A stretch of 64,000 nt of DNA from Klebsiella indica (GTDB taxonomy: Bacteria > Pseudomonadota > Gammaproteobacteria > Enterobacterales > Enterobacteriaceae), in NCBI RefSeq assembly GCF_005860775.1, contig NZ_VCHQ01000018.1, positions 81,499-145,498 on the forward strand, in the 5' to 3' direction. A model generated the notes under the pieces. It had not been told where the DNA came from and searched no databases. It saw nothing but the letters and a program-made list of their open reading frames with translations. Below, piece after piece: positions 37,137 to 46,530 of the stretch (position 1 is the first letter of the stretch; every line of letters begins with the position of its first letter). Made by a program: the position numbers and the translations under genes.

Positions 37137-37278
37137 GGCCCCCCTCATTATTGACCAGGTGTGCAGGTTATCCCGATGGTATAGCACGCTTTAATGTGAC
37201 AGCGCCAGTCCTGACGCAGGCCACATTTTTCGGAATACCTGAAAATAATTTGCTGCAATATCAATGAGGAAGCTGTGA

Positions 37279-38595
37279 TTATTCGAGACGACCGCTTGCA
37301 CGAGCCAGCGCAATATCAAAGATATGCAATGCTTCTTCCAGCTGCGCGTCAGTGGTGATCAGCGGCGCCAGGAAGCGGATTGTACTGCGGTGCAAACCAC
37401 ATTTAATCAGCAATAACCCTTCCTGGCAGGCGCAGTCGAGAATTTTCTGCGTCATCGCCGCATCAGAACGCCTGGTCTCAAAATCAATGATCTCCACCGC
37501 CTGCATAAAGCCGATGCCGCGCACATCGCCGATACACGCGTACTTGTCCGCCAGTTGATGCAGATGGGCATTAAGTTTCTCCCCTAACTGGTTACTGCGT
37601 ATCAGCAGATTTTCGTTTTCAAACAGGTCGAGCACGGCCAGTGCCGCCGCACACCCCAGCGCATTACCGCCATAGGTCCCGCCAAGCCCACCCGGTAATG
37701 GCGTATCCATAATGTCCGCTTTCCCCACGACACCGGAAATCGGCAATCCGCCGCCGAGACTTTTTGCCACGGTGATCAGATCCGGAGTAATGTCCGCATG
37801 TTGGAAACCAAACATTTTCCCGGTACGACCAAACCCGGTTTGTACTTCATCACAAATCAGCAGAATCCCGTGTTCCTCCGTGATACGGCGCAACGCCTGC
37901 AAAAAGTCAGCGCTCGCAGGCAGGAAACCACCATCGCCCTGAACCGGTTCGATGATAATCGCCGCGACGCGTTCCGGCACAATTTGTACCGCAAACAGTT
38001 GTTCCAGGGCTTGCAGACAGTCATTATCGCTGATGCCATAAAAGGTATTCGGAAACGGCAGGCGATAGATTTCCCCGGGGAAGGGGCCGAAATTCTGTTT
38101 ATAAGGCTGGCTCATCCCGGTCAGAGCGCAGCCGAGTAAGGTGCGGCCATGAAATGCCCCGTCAAACGCAATGATGCCGGATCGCTGGGTATGCGCACGG
38201 GCAATTTTCACCGCATTTTCTACCGCTTCCGCACCGCTGGTGAAAAATACACTCTTAAACGGCTGGCCGTTACCCACCAGTTTATTCAGGCGCTGCGCCA
38301 GTTCAATGTAGCCCGGATAGGCCACGACCTGGAAGCAGGCATGCGACACCAGACCAAGCTGCTGCGTGACGGCATTAACCACCGCCGGGTGATTATGGCC
38401 GACATTAAGTACACCAATTCCGCCGACAAAATCGAGGTAGCGATTGCCCTCAACATCCCACACCTCGCTGCCTTTAGCCCGTTCGATCACCAGCGGATGC
38501 GCAGTGACCACGCCACGAGGCACCTGCTGCTCGCGCGCATCCAGTAACATACTGTTATCGGAAAATGTGTACTGTCCTACCATGGCATTCTGCAT
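37279..38595 (-). CDS. Class III aminotransferase, GABA/omega-amino acid type
   Basis: A 438-residue PLP enzyme. Family motifs: DFVGGIGVLNVGHNHP, FTSGAEAVENAVKIARAHT (cofactor phosphate binding), AFHGRTLLGCALTG, LLICDEVQTGFGRTG with the PLP-nitrogen aspartate, and the Schiff-base lysine in ITVAKSLGGGLP. It is closest in look to GabT/PuuE 4-aminobutyrate transaminases. ATG 38595 is chosen because GATGAGG stands 6 nt upstream; an earlier ATG exists at 38640. With the GabD-like dehydrogenase at 52385 it would convert an omega-amino acid to a dicarboxylic acid such as succinate. Confidence 0.9.
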   Translation of the reverse strand: MQNAMVGQYTFSDNSMLLDAREQQVPRGVVTAHPLVIERAKGSEVWDVEGNRYLDFVGGIGVLNVGHNHPAVVNAVTQQLGLVSHACFQVVAYPGYIELAQRLNKLVGNGQPFKSVFFTSGAEAVENAVKIARAHTQRSGIIAFDGAFHGRTLLGCALTGMSQPYKQNFGPFPGEIYRLPFPNTFYGISDNDCLQALEQLFAVQIVPERVAAIIIEPVQGDGGFLPASADFLQALRRITEEHGILLICDEVQTGFGRTGKMFGFQHADITPDLITVAKSLGGGLPISGVVGKADIMDTPLPGGLGGTYGGNALGCAAALAVLDLFENENLLIRSNQLGEKLNAHLHQLADKYACIGDVRGIGFMQAVEIIDFETRRSDAAMTQKILDCACQEGLLLIKCGLHRSTIRFLAPLITTDAQLEEALHIFDIALARASGRLE

Positions 38596-38707
38596 TTTTG
38601 CCCTCATCCACATAACGTTAGGTTGACTAAAGTATCGCAACCTGTTGGTTTCTCACGCTGCCGTAATTGCCGGGACAGCAGCATTTCCTGTTAAAATCGG
38701 CTGTCTT

Positions 38708-39847
38708 TCAGCGGGGAAATTCTGTACGCAGAGTATGACGAGCGATGGCCGTCAACGCCTGGATACCATATGGGATCACGGCATCATTAAAGTCATACGC
38801 TGAATGGTGCAGCGGCTGGCCAGGCGCCGACCCAATCCACAAATACGCCCCCGGTTTTGCCTGTAACATAAAGGCGAAGTCTTCCGAGGTCAGCGCCGGT
38901 TGTCCGGCCTGATTCGCTGTCATCCCCGCCTGTTGTAACGCCTCCAGCGCCAGCAAGGCTTCCGGGCCGCTGTTGATCGTCGCCGGGTAATAACGCAGGT
39001 AGTTGACCTCGGCATGCAGACCGTGCGCAGCGCTGATGTGTTGCGCCATTTCACGCATCCGTGATTCGATAATATCCTGCGCCGCCGGGCTGAAGGTGCG
39101 TACCGTGCCGGTAATGCTGGCTTCCGCCGGGATCATATTGTGCGAGAAGCCTCCCTGCATACGGGTGACGCTGAGTAACGCGGGTTCGCAAGGATCAAGC
39201 GCTCGTGCCACCAGAGCGTTGAGCGCCACCACCAGCTCGCTGGTTGCCAGTAAGGTGTCGCGCGTCAAATGCGGCTGCGCGGCATGACCACCGCCGCCGC
39301 GAATAGTGATATCGAAACGATCTGCCGCTGCCATAATGGCCCCAGGGCGCGTCTGTACTTCGCCCAATGGCAGATCCGGCCAGTTATGCAACGCGTAAAC
39401 GGCATCACAGGGAAAGCGAACAAACAGGCCGTCATCGATCATCGCTTTTGCTCCCGCCAGACCTTCTTCCGCAGGCTGAAAGATAAACACCAGCGTGCCA
39501 TCAAAATCACCCTGCTGTGCCAGCGTCATCGCCGCCCCAAGCAGCATTACCGTGTGCCCGTCATGCCCACAGCCGTGGCAAATGCCCTTTATGGTGCTTT
39601 TCCATGCCTGTGTACCGTTATCTGCCATTGGCAGCGCATCCATATCAGCGCGCAGCCCTATCATCCGGGTGCTGCTTCCGCGTTTCAGTACACCGACCAC
39701 CCCCGTTCCTCCCAGACCGCGGTGCACCTCAATGCCCTGTTCCTCCAACACGCGCGCCACGATGTCGCTGGTGCGTGTTTCCTTATACCCCAGCTCAGGA
39801 TGGGCATGCAGATCCCGTCGCAGAGCGACTAATTGTTCCAGTTGCAT
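38708..39847 (-). CDS. M20-family amidohydrolase (N-acyl amino acid/hippurate hydrolase type)
   Basis: A 379-residue metal-dependent amidohydrolase. Seen are RRDLHAHPELGYKE, GLRADMDALP, the metal-binding CHGCGHDGHTVMLLG, the catalytic-glutamate region FQPAEEGLAGAKAMI and the late TSEDFAF. This is the subgroup including hippurate hydrolase, IAA-amino acid hydrolase and AbgA/B. It would free an amino acid or diamine from an N-acyl intermediate, the role that PuuD plays in the putrescine route. It begins 1 bp after the stop of the hydroxyacid dehydrogenase gene. Confidence 0.92.
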   Translation of the reverse strand: MQLEQLVALRRDLHAHPELGYKETRTSDIVARVLEEQGIEVHRGLGGTGVVGVLKRGSSTRMIGLRADMDALPMADNGTQAWKSTIKGICHGCGHDGHTVMLLGAAMTLAQQGDFDGTLVFIFQPAEEGLAGAKAMIDDGLFVRFPCDAVYALHNWPDLPLGEVQTRPGAIMAAADRFDITIRGGGGHAAQPHLTRDTLLATSELVVALNALVARALDPCEPALLSVTRMQGGFSHNMIPAEASITGTVRTFSPAAQDIIESRMREMAQHISAAHGLHAEVNYLRYYPATINSGPEALLALEALQQAGMTANQAGQPALTSEDFAFMLQAKPGAYLWIGSAPGQPLHHSAYDFNDAVIPYGIQALTAIARHTLRTEFPR

Positions 39848-39848
39848 T

Positions 39849-40775
39849 TCAGTATCCCCGGTTACGATCGATCATACCGATCATCGGTTCACCACGCTGA
39901 TAGCGGCGCAGGTTATCAAGCAGCGCAACCACAGCGCTGCCGGTGTGTGTTTCACTGGCGATATGGGGTGTCAGCCAGATGGCCGGATGGCGCCAGAACG
40001 GATGCCCGACTGGCAGCGGTTCGGGAGCGGTGACATCGATTACTGCGGCACTGAGCTGCCCGCTATCCAGCGCCGCCAGGAGATGATCGTCATTAAGCTG
40101 TGGCCCGCGTCCAACCTGTACCAGCGCAGCGCCAGAAGGCAGTTGAGCAAAAAGTTCGGCATTCAACAATCCACGCGTATCGTCGGTCAGCGGCAGCAGA
40201 CACACCAGGATATCGCTGCGTGCGAGAAATACCGCCAGTTGTTCGTCACCATGCCAGCAACGTACGCCGTCGATCTTATGTTGCGTTCGGCTCCAGCCCG
40301 CACAATCAAAACCAAGCGCCACCAGTTGTTTCAGACAGGCTTGCCCCAGTTCACCGAGGCCCATTACCCCAATACGACGCTCCCCGGCGGTATGAATTTT
40401 GTGGGGGTGCCACTGCTGCTCACGCTGTTGACGCAAGTAACGCGGTATATCACGATGCAAGCCAAGCACCGCGAAGGTGACGTATTCCACCATACCCTGC
40501 GTCAGACCCGGCTCAATCATGCGCACCACCGGCAAGTCCGGCGGTATCTCGCTGAGATCGAACTGATCGGCACCCGCGCCAACCGACATCAATGCTTTCA
40601 GGTTGGGAAAGGTTGCCAGCAGATTTTCCGGCAGTTGCCAGGCAATCAGCATCTCCACCTGTTCTGTCGGGCCGGTTTCCGGCCAGATATGCAACTGGAT
40701 ATCCGGCGCATGCTCGGCCAGCCAGCGTTGCCAGTGTGCGCCGCGTAGCGGATCAGATTTATAAACAATATGCAT
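39849..40775 (-). CDS. Glyoxylate/hydroxypyruvate reductase A-like dehydrogenase
   Basis: A 308-residue D-2-hydroxyacid dehydrogenase of GhrA type. The Rossmann loop is GVMGLGELGQACLKQLVALG; catalytic residues are Arg in VQVGRGPQLNDDHLL, the acidic VIDVTAPEPLP, and His in WLTPHIASETH. The start overlaps the GNAT stop (TGATG), showing tight coupling. Probable reaction: reduction of glyoxylate or another 2-oxo acid with NADPH. It is distinct from the other hydroxyacid dehydrogenase at 16495. Confidence 0.9.
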   Translation of the reverse strand: MHIVYKSDPLRGAHWQRWLAEHAPDIQLHIWPETGPTEQVEMLIAWQLPENLLATFPNLKALMSVGAGADQFDLSEIPPDLPVVRMIEPGLTQGMVEYVTFAVLGLHRDIPRYLRQQREQQWHPHKIHTAGERRIGVMGLGELGQACLKQLVALGFDCAGWSRTQHKIDGVRCWHGDEQLAVFLARSDILVCLLPLTDDTRGLLNAELFAQLPSGAALVQVGRGPQLNDDHLLAALDSGQLSAAVIDVTAPEPLPVGHPFWRHPAIWLTPHIASETHTGSAVVALLDNLRRYQRGEPMIGMIDRNRGY

Positions 40776-41623
40776 CACGCCATCGCCTGGGTCATTAACC
40801 CAAACGCCTGCATACCACCGTCCAGCGGCGACCAGACCGTTCCCCGAATCATCGTTACCGGTGCGTCAACCTGCGCCATTCCCAACGTTTCCAGCCATTC
40901 CGCCAGCGGCAATGCGCCATCGGTATCAATACGCACAAACTCGCCGCCCAACCCTTGCATCAGCACCGCAACCAGAGGTTGCGCCACCGACAAGCTTTCG
41001 GCAATCACCGGTCCAATCGCCCAACCGTGACCGAAACGACGCAAACTCGCAAAACCGTGGATGCGCTGCTGCGCATCTCGCGCTATCACGGTCAGGTGAT
41101 CGCTAATCAGTTGATTTATCAAGTGTGGACGCCACATCCCATGTGCCTGATGATCGAGCTCGGTCAGCAGGCTGGCATCGCTGGCGTCAGCTTTACCCAG
41201 CGTCAATTCGGGTGGCAGAGTCACAGCGGGCACGGTCGCCAGCGCGCGGGTCTGGTGCTGCTGGATATGCCCGGTCACGTTAAACCCCAATTTGGCATAC
41301 AGACCTTTCCCCATTTCCGTAGCATGCAGCCGCACGTTGTAGCCGGGAAATTTTTCCAGTTGCGCCAACATCAGTTGTCTACCGATGCCACGCCCCTGAT
41401 ACTGGTCGTTAACCATCACCAGCCCAATAGTGGCAGCCTGCTCACCCCAACGCCAGCCAATAGCGCACCCGAGGAAAGCGCCCTCTTCTTCCGCCACCAC
41501 GCCTTCTCCTAAAGATAGCGCCTGGGCCCAGTCTTCACGGCGATGTGGCCATTTCAGATGCTGTGTCATGGCAAACGCCGGTTCGATGTCATCCGCGGTC
41601 ATCGCGCGTAATGTAATGCTCAT
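40775..41623 (-). CDS. Tandem GNAT-domain acetyltransferase
   Basis: A 282-residue protein. The N-terminal half is a GNAT domain with the acetyl-CoA loop YQGRGIGRQLM and a following LYAKLGFNV. The C-terminal half has the second, GNAT-like domain (HGFASLRRFGHGWAIGPVIAE) of the YitH/HolE type. Fusion proteins of this type often sit in catabolic gene clusters for amino acids. It lies 9 bp after the oxidoreductase gene. Role in the pathway unknown. Confidence 0.86.
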   Translation of the reverse strand: MSITLRAMTADDIEPAFAMTQHLKWPHRREDWAQALSLGEGVVAEEEGAFLGCAIGWRWGEQAATIGLVMVNDQYQGRGIGRQLMLAQLEKFPGYNVRLHATEMGKGLYAKLGFNVTGHIQQHQTRALATVPAVTLPPELTLGKADASDASLLTELDHQAHGMWRPHLINQLISDHLTVIARDAQQRIHGFASLRRFGHGWAIGPVIAESLSVAQPLVAVLMQGLGGEFVRIDTDGALPLAEWLETLGMAQVDAPVTMIRGTVWSPLDGGMQAFGLMTQAMA

Positions 41624-41632
41624 GCGTGCTCC

Positions 41633-42964
41633 TCACATCATGCCTGGCGCGTCAAGGCCGCTGCCATCAACCAGACGGGAATAGCGATAAGGTGTGGGAT
41701 CCACAACTGGCGTACTGTCGGTGGCAAGATCCGCCGCCAGGCGACCGGCGCCCGGTCCGATACCAAAGCCGTGCGCGCTAAAGCCTGCGGACAACACCAG
41801 TCCCGGCATTTTTTCCACCGTTGATATCACCGGGATCGCATCCGGCGTGCTGTCAATCATCCCTCCCCACGCCTGCGCCAGCTTCAGATTCGCCAACGCC
41901 GGATACTCTTTACGCATCGCTGCCAGGCCATCTTCTATGGTGCTGCGATCCGCTACGGGATCGAGAATGCGCACCCGCTCAAACGGCGACTGGCGATCAA
42001 ACTCCCAGCTTCCCAGCGCCTCCGGGCCAGACAGGAAAGGCCTGATGCCAATATTGAGTTTCAGGTTCTTACGTCGACTTTTGAAAGTCGGATAGAACTG
42101 GCGCGCATAACGAAGGCCCTGTGCCCCAGGCTCCAGACGGCCACGGCCTGAAACTGAGACGGTATAGCTACCGTCAAGCTGCGGCCGACAGGCAAAGCCA
42201 GGGGTGTATAAGGGTATTGCAATCGCCTGCTCAATTGGCTGAGTACGGAAGGCTGTACCAATTACATTGCCGAGCGGCAGATCGATGCCGTGGCGGCGGC
42301 AGAACATCGACGTCCAGGCGCCGGCGGCGCAAATTACCCGGCTGGTTTTGATTAAGCCGCGTTCCGTCCAGACGCCGCTGACCCGCCCGGCGGCGATATC
42401 CAGACCACGTACAGCGCACTGCTGGAACACCAGCGCGCCCAGACGTTGTGCTCCGATCACCAGACCGGCAGACGCCAGCCGCGGCTCGGCATGACCGTCG
42501 GTGGGCGATGAGACGCCCCCCAGCCACTGAGTCGTGCTGCCCGGCGTCATCGCTTTTGCCTGTTCGGCACTGAGCATATCGCTGCGCACGCCATAGTTTT
42601 TCGCCATCTTCCCCCACGCCTCCCAGGCGGCGAGATCGTCCAGATTGCGTGTGGCGTACACCAGCCCGCTACGACGAAATCCCAGCTCTTCACCGGTTTC
42701 AGCGTTAAGTTCGCCCCAGCGTTGCAGGGCATGAATGATCAGCGGCAACTCGCGCTCGTCACGGTTTTGTTGGCGGCACCACCCCCAGTTGCGGCTGGAC
42801 TGTTCGGCACCTACTAACCCTTTCTCTACCAGCACCACCTTTAACCCCTGTTTCGCCAGTTCCCAGATGGCGGCGGAACCGGCAATACCGGCGCCAATCA
42901 CCACCACATCAGCAGACGCCGGGAAATCAGCACTGTCCTGTACATAACGAATCGGTGCAGGCAT
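41633..42964 (-). CDS. FAD-dependent amino acid/amine oxidoreductase (DadA/GlpO-like)
   Basis: A 443-residue flavoenzyme of the DAO family. The dinucleotide-binding motif ADVVVIGAGIAGSAAIWELA lies at residues ~19-38, followed by VVLVEKGLVGAEQSSRNWGW, which is typical of sarcosine, opine and glycine oxidases. A C-terminal FAD motif is at SAGFSAHGFGIGPGAGRLAAD. It would oxidise a C-N bond to an imine that hydrolyses to an oxo acid or aldehyde. A second enzyme of the same family is encoded at 48289. The ABC importer genes are immediately upstream in the transcript. Confidence 0.9.
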   Translation of the reverse strand: MPAPIRYVQDSADFPASADVVVIGAGIAGSAAIWELAKQGLKVVLVEKGLVGAEQSSRNWGWCRQQNRDERELPLIIHALQRWGELNAETGEELGFRRSGLVYATRNLDDLAAWEAWGKMAKNYGVRSDMLSAEQAKAMTPGSTTQWLGGVSSPTDGHAEPRLASAGLVIGAQRLGALVFQQCAVRGLDIAAGRVSGVWTERGLIKTSRVICAAGAWTSMFCRRHGIDLPLGNVIGTAFRTQPIEQAIAIPLYTPGFACRPQLDGSYTVSVSGRGRLEPGAQGLRYARQFYPTFKSRRKNLKLNIGIRPFLSGPEALGSWEFDRQSPFERVRILDPVADRSTIEDGLAAMRKEYPALANLKLAQAWGGMIDSTPDAIPVISTVEKMPGLVLSAGFSAHGFGIGPGAGRLAADLATDSTPVVDPTPYRYSRLVDGSGLDAPGMM

Positions 42965-43036
42965 AACGTTACTACCTCGATGTTGTAAACATTAAATACC
43001 GCGCGGCAAATCGCACCGCAGCGGCGTGTACAATTT

Positions 43037-44701
43037 TTATTCTGCTTTCAGGATTTCTTCATGCTCATCAAGCCAGCCCTGGCGTAGCTCTGGCACCGCA
43101 CGCTTCAGCCGCTCAAAATAGAGATCGCTGCCGGGTTTGTCATAGTCCGCACGCGCGATTTGCGTCATGATGCGACCGCTCTTCATCACCACGATATCAT
43201 CACATACCGAACGCACCGCATGCATGTCATGGCTGATAAACAACACCGACAGGCCAAGTTCACGACGTAGTTCGCTTATCAGATCCAAAACTGTCGCCGC
43301 CACCACGGTATCGAGCGCGGAAGTGACTTCATCACACAATATCAGATCCGGTTCTGCGGCCAGCGCGCGAGCCAGATTGACGCGTTGTTTCTGACCACCA
43401 GACAGCGCCCCAGGACGCCGCCACAATACGCTGTGCGGCAGTTTGACCAGATCGAGCAACCGGTGCAGGCGCTGCGTGAGCGCCGCCCCCTGCACCCCGT
43501 GGAACAGTGCCAGTGGACGAGACAGAATGCGCTCAATGCTGTGTGCCGGGTTAAGCGCGGTGTCTGCCATCTGGAAAACATACTGAATACGACGCAGCTC
43601 ATCGTCAGGCCGCTTATGCATATCACCGTCAATGTAGTGACCGTTAAACAATATATGGCCCTGACTCGGCGCGTTCAGCCCGGCAATGGCATGTGCAAGC
43701 GTCGTTTTTCCGGAACCGGATTCTCCGATAATGCCAATCGCCTGCCCTTTCCACAGCTTCAGGTTGATGTCTTCAAGGATGCGGATTTTCGGTTGTCCTT
43801 CTCTGTCACGTGGACCATAACCGGCACACATATCGCGCACTTCCAGCAGCGGCTGCCGCTCAGCTGTGGCGGGGCACCAGTTACTCAGGCGTTCACTCTG
43901 GCGCGCGGCATCCATCAACAACCGGGTGTATTCCGCCTGCGGCGAACCAATCAACCGTTCAGTCGTGCCGTATTCAGCTATTTGGCCACGTAGCAGTACC
44001 AGAATGCGATCGGCCATTTGCGCCACCACAGCCAAATCGTGGCTGACGTAAATGGCGGTTACCCCACGCTGCGCCACCACCCGCCGGAAAGCTTTCAACA
44101 CTTCCACCTGCGTGGTCACATCCAGTGCGGTAGTTGGTTCGTCGAGGATCACAACGTCAGGATCGCCAATCAATGCCATCGCCGTCATCAAACGTTGCAG
44201 TTGTCCTCCGGACACCTGATGCGGGAAACGGTCGCCGATGCTTTCCGGATCAGGCAACGCCAGTTCACGAAACAGGGCTATCGCTTTCTTTTTCGCTTCC
44301 TTACGCCTCATGGTGCCGTGGATCACCGCAGGCTCAATAACCTGATCGAGAATACGCATGCCAGGGTTAAACGAAGCCGCTGCGCTCTGCGCGATATAAG
44401 CCACCTTATTACCGCGAAATTCGCGCAATTGGCCCGGAGAGAGACGGTGCACATCGGTGCCGGCAACATGGATAATGCCATCAGCGATACGACAGCCATG
44501 GCGAGCATAGCCCATCAGTGCCATCGCGATGGTGGTTTTGCCAGAGCCGGATTCGCCAATCAGCGCCAACACTTCCCCTTTTTGCACGGTAAAACGTATA
44601 TCGGAAACCAGATCGATCTCTTCGCCTTTGTCCGTATGCGCCGTAACGCGCAGATTCTCGACGGCGATCACTGGCAACGCGGTGTGTAGAGTCACGTTCA
44701 T
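43037..44701 (-). CDS. Dipeptide/opine-type ABC transporter, fused double ATPase
   Basis: A 554-residue fusion of two ATPase domains that are separate (DppD and DppF) in the classical dipeptide system. Domain 1: Walker A GESGSGKTTIAMAL, signature VSGGQLQRLM, Walker B VVILDEPTTALD. Domain 2 (from about residue 300): Walker A GESGSGKTTLAHAI, signature LSGGQKQRVNLARAL, Walker B LILCDEVTSALD. Such fusions occur in the GsiA/YejF group. Start overlaps the permease stop by 4 bp. It energises uptake by the permeases at 44698-46502. Confidence 0.94.
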   Translation of the reverse strand: MNVTLHTALPVIAVENLRVTAHTDKGEEIDLVSDIRFTVQKGEVLALIGESGSGKTTIAMALMGYARHGCRIADGIIHVAGTDVHRLSPGQLREFRGNKVAYIAQSAAASFNPGMRILDQVIEPAVIHGTMRRKEAKKKAIALFRELALPDPESIGDRFPHQVSGGQLQRLMTAMALIGDPDVVILDEPTTALDVTTQVEVLKAFRRVVAQRGVTAIYVSHDLAVVAQMADRILVLLRGQIAEYGTTERLIGSPQAEYTRLLMDAARQSERLSNWCPATAERQPLLEVRDMCAGYGPRDREGQPKIRILEDINLKLWKGQAIGIIGESGSGKTTLAHAIAGLNAPSQGHILFNGHYIDGDMHKRPDDELRRIQYVFQMADTALNPAHSIERILSRPLALFHGVQGAALTQRLHRLLDLVKLPHSVLWRRPGALSGGQKQRVNLARALAAEPDLILCDEVTSALDTVVAATVLDLISELRRELGLSVLFISHDMHAVRSVCDDIVVMKSGRIMTQIARADYDKPGSDLYFERLKRAVPELRQGWLDEHEEILKAE

Positions 44702-45549
44702 GCCCCCTCCTTCGCAAGGGTCAGCGGTCGCATCATCTGCAGGCTATCAATAAACAGATTGGCACCAACGGTCAGGCTGGCAATTGCCACCGCAGGCATC
44801 AGCACCGCTGGCGAGCCATCAAACAACCCCTGAATGTTTTCTCGCACCAGCGTTCCCCAGTCAGCATAAGGTGGCTGCACACCCAGGCCGAGAAAACTCA
44901 GGCCACTGAGCAGCAGCACGATATAGACAAAACGCAGACCAAAGTCAGTCAGCATCGGATGCACCATGTTCGGCAGGATATCGTGGACCGCGATATACCA
45001 ACGGCTCTCGCCACGTAATTTCGATGCCCGCACGTAATCCATATTTCGCAAGCTGCTGGCCATAGCAAAGGCGATTCGAAATGCCCCCGGCCAGTAGGTG
45101 AAAACCGCGGTGAGGATCAGAATCGGCAACGAAGAACCAAATACCGCTACGATCATCAGCGACAACACTTTGCCCGGCAGCACCAGCAGCGCATCGTTAA
45201 CACGCCCCAGCACTTCCTCCAGCCAACGGCCGGCAACGGCTGCCAGCAGAGCCAGCACGGTGCCAATCAGGCTGGCTCCTAGTGCGGCGGTTAACGCCAG
45301 GCCGATGGAGAACCTGGCGCCGTACAGAATTCGGCTGAGGATATCGCGCCCGAGATAGTCGGTACCGAGGATGTTATCCGCAGTCATGCCGCCGAGCATC
45401 GGACCACCGCCAATATCATCGATGCGGTGCGGTGCCAGTTGCGTACCGAATAGCGCCATCGCAATCCAGAACAGCGAGATCAGCAGGCCGATGCGTCCTG
45501 AGACCGATAGCGCCTGGAAAAAGCGCCAGGGAAGAAGCAAGCTATTCAT
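44698..45549 (-). CDS. ABC transporter permease, DppC type
   Basis: A roughly 283-residue inner-membrane permease with six helices. The DppC-type N-terminal extension, LGTDYLGRDILSRILYGARFS and the cytoplasmic EAA loop (AMASSLRNMDYVRASKLRGE) are seen. ATG 45549 is chosen: GGAGG stands 5 nt upstream and the codon overlaps the previous stop (TGATG). Confidence 0.93.
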   Translation of the reverse strand: MNSLLLPWRFFQALSVSGRIGLLISLFWIAMALFGTQLAPHRIDDIGGGPMLGGMTADNILGTDYLGRDILSRILYGARFSIGLALTAALGASLIGTVLALLAAVAGRWLEEVLGRVNDALLVLPGKVLSLMIVAVFGSSLPILILTAVFTYWPGAFRIAFAMASSLRNMDYVRASKLRGESRWYIAVHDILPNMVHPMLTDFGLRFVYIVLLLSGLSFLGLGVQPPYADWGTLVRENIQGLFDGSPAVLMPAVAIASLTVGANLFIDSLQMMRPLTLAKEGA

Positions 45550-46502
45550 CAGTTCCTCCATTTCGGGTTAAAAGCGATGGTGAGAATGTCGGCCGCCAAC
45601 AGCAACAGCAGATAGCTTGCGGCAAACAGCATCACGCAGAACTGCACCACGGGCAGGTCACGGTTGCTCACCGCATCCACCATGGCACTGGCGAGGCCGG
45701 GATAACTGAAAATCGTTTCGATGATGATCACGCCGCCAAACAGATACGAGAGGCTAAGTGAAATGGAGTTAGCAATCGGCCCGACGGCATTCGGCAGCGC
45801 GTGACGCAGTACCGCACGCAATGGCGACACGCCTTTCAACCGCGCCATTTCCAGGTACGGGCTATCGAGCTGATTGATGATGGCAGCGCGCGTCATGCGC
45901 GCCATCTGCGCAGCCAGCACGCAGCATAACGTCAGCACCGGCAAGGCGTAAGATTTCAGATAGCTAAGCAAATCCATATCCGAGCTACCGAACGACATGG
46001 CCGATACCCAATGCAGCTTCACGGCAAAAATCAGCACCGCCACCGTCGCGACAAGAAATTCCGGAACAGCCACCGTCGCCATAGTGCTAACCACCAGAAA
46101 TCTGTCGATCAGCGAGCCCCGGTTCATGGCGGCCGCAATACCGCTCACCAGCGCCAGCGGTACGCAGATCAGCGTGGTTATCGCCGCAAGTTCGAATGTG
46201 GCCGGAATGCGTCGGGCGACCAACTGCACGACCGGTAAATGGCTGGCAAACGATATCCCAAAATCGCCATGCAACATTCCGCTAAGCCAACTGAAATATC
46301 GCACCGGCAGCGACTGATCGAGGCCGAGCTGCTGACGTAACGCCGCCACCGTTTCCGCTGTGGCGTTTTGCCCCAAAATCATTTGCGCCGCATCTCCGGG
46401 CAGCAGGCTGGTGATAAAAAACACCACCGCCGAGACGATAAGCAAAGTTAGAATGCCCGCGCCGACGCGACGGGCAATCAGAAACATCATGTATCGGTTC
46501 AT
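45549..46502 (-). CDS. ABC transporter permease, DppB type
   Basis: A 317-residue permease with six membrane helices. Typical DppB features are the first helix (VGAGILTLLIVSAVVFFIT), LLPGDAAQMILGQNA, RQQLGLDQSLPVRYFSWLSG and the EAA loop near LEMARLKGVSPLRAVLRHALPNA. It forms the heterodimeric channel with the DppC-type subunit. It starts 28 bp after the binding-protein gene. Confidence 0.93.
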   Translation of the reverse strand: MNRYMMFLIARRVGAGILTLLIVSAVVFFITSLLPGDAAQMILGQNATAETVAALRQQLGLDQSLPVRYFSWLSGMLHGDFGISFASHLPVVQLVARRIPATFELAAITTLICVPLALVSGIAAAMNRGSLIDRFLVVSTMATVAVPEFLVATVAVLIFAVKLHWVSAMSFGSSDMDLLSYLKSYALPVLTLCCVLAAQMARMTRAAIINQLDSPYLEMARLKGVSPLRAVLRHALPNAVGPIANSISLSLSYLFGGVIIIETIFSYPGLASAMVDAVSNRDLPVVQFCVMLFAASYLLLLLAADILTIAFNPKWRN

Positions 46503-46530
46503 CGGCGTACTCCTCTATGAGGTTCAGATA

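Noticed and set aside
39495..40748. 417-codon plus-strand open frame opposite the amidohydrolase and reductase genes
   Set aside because: The minus strand encodes two complete, motif-rich enzymes over the same bases; the plus-strand translation has no known motif and unnatural composition.
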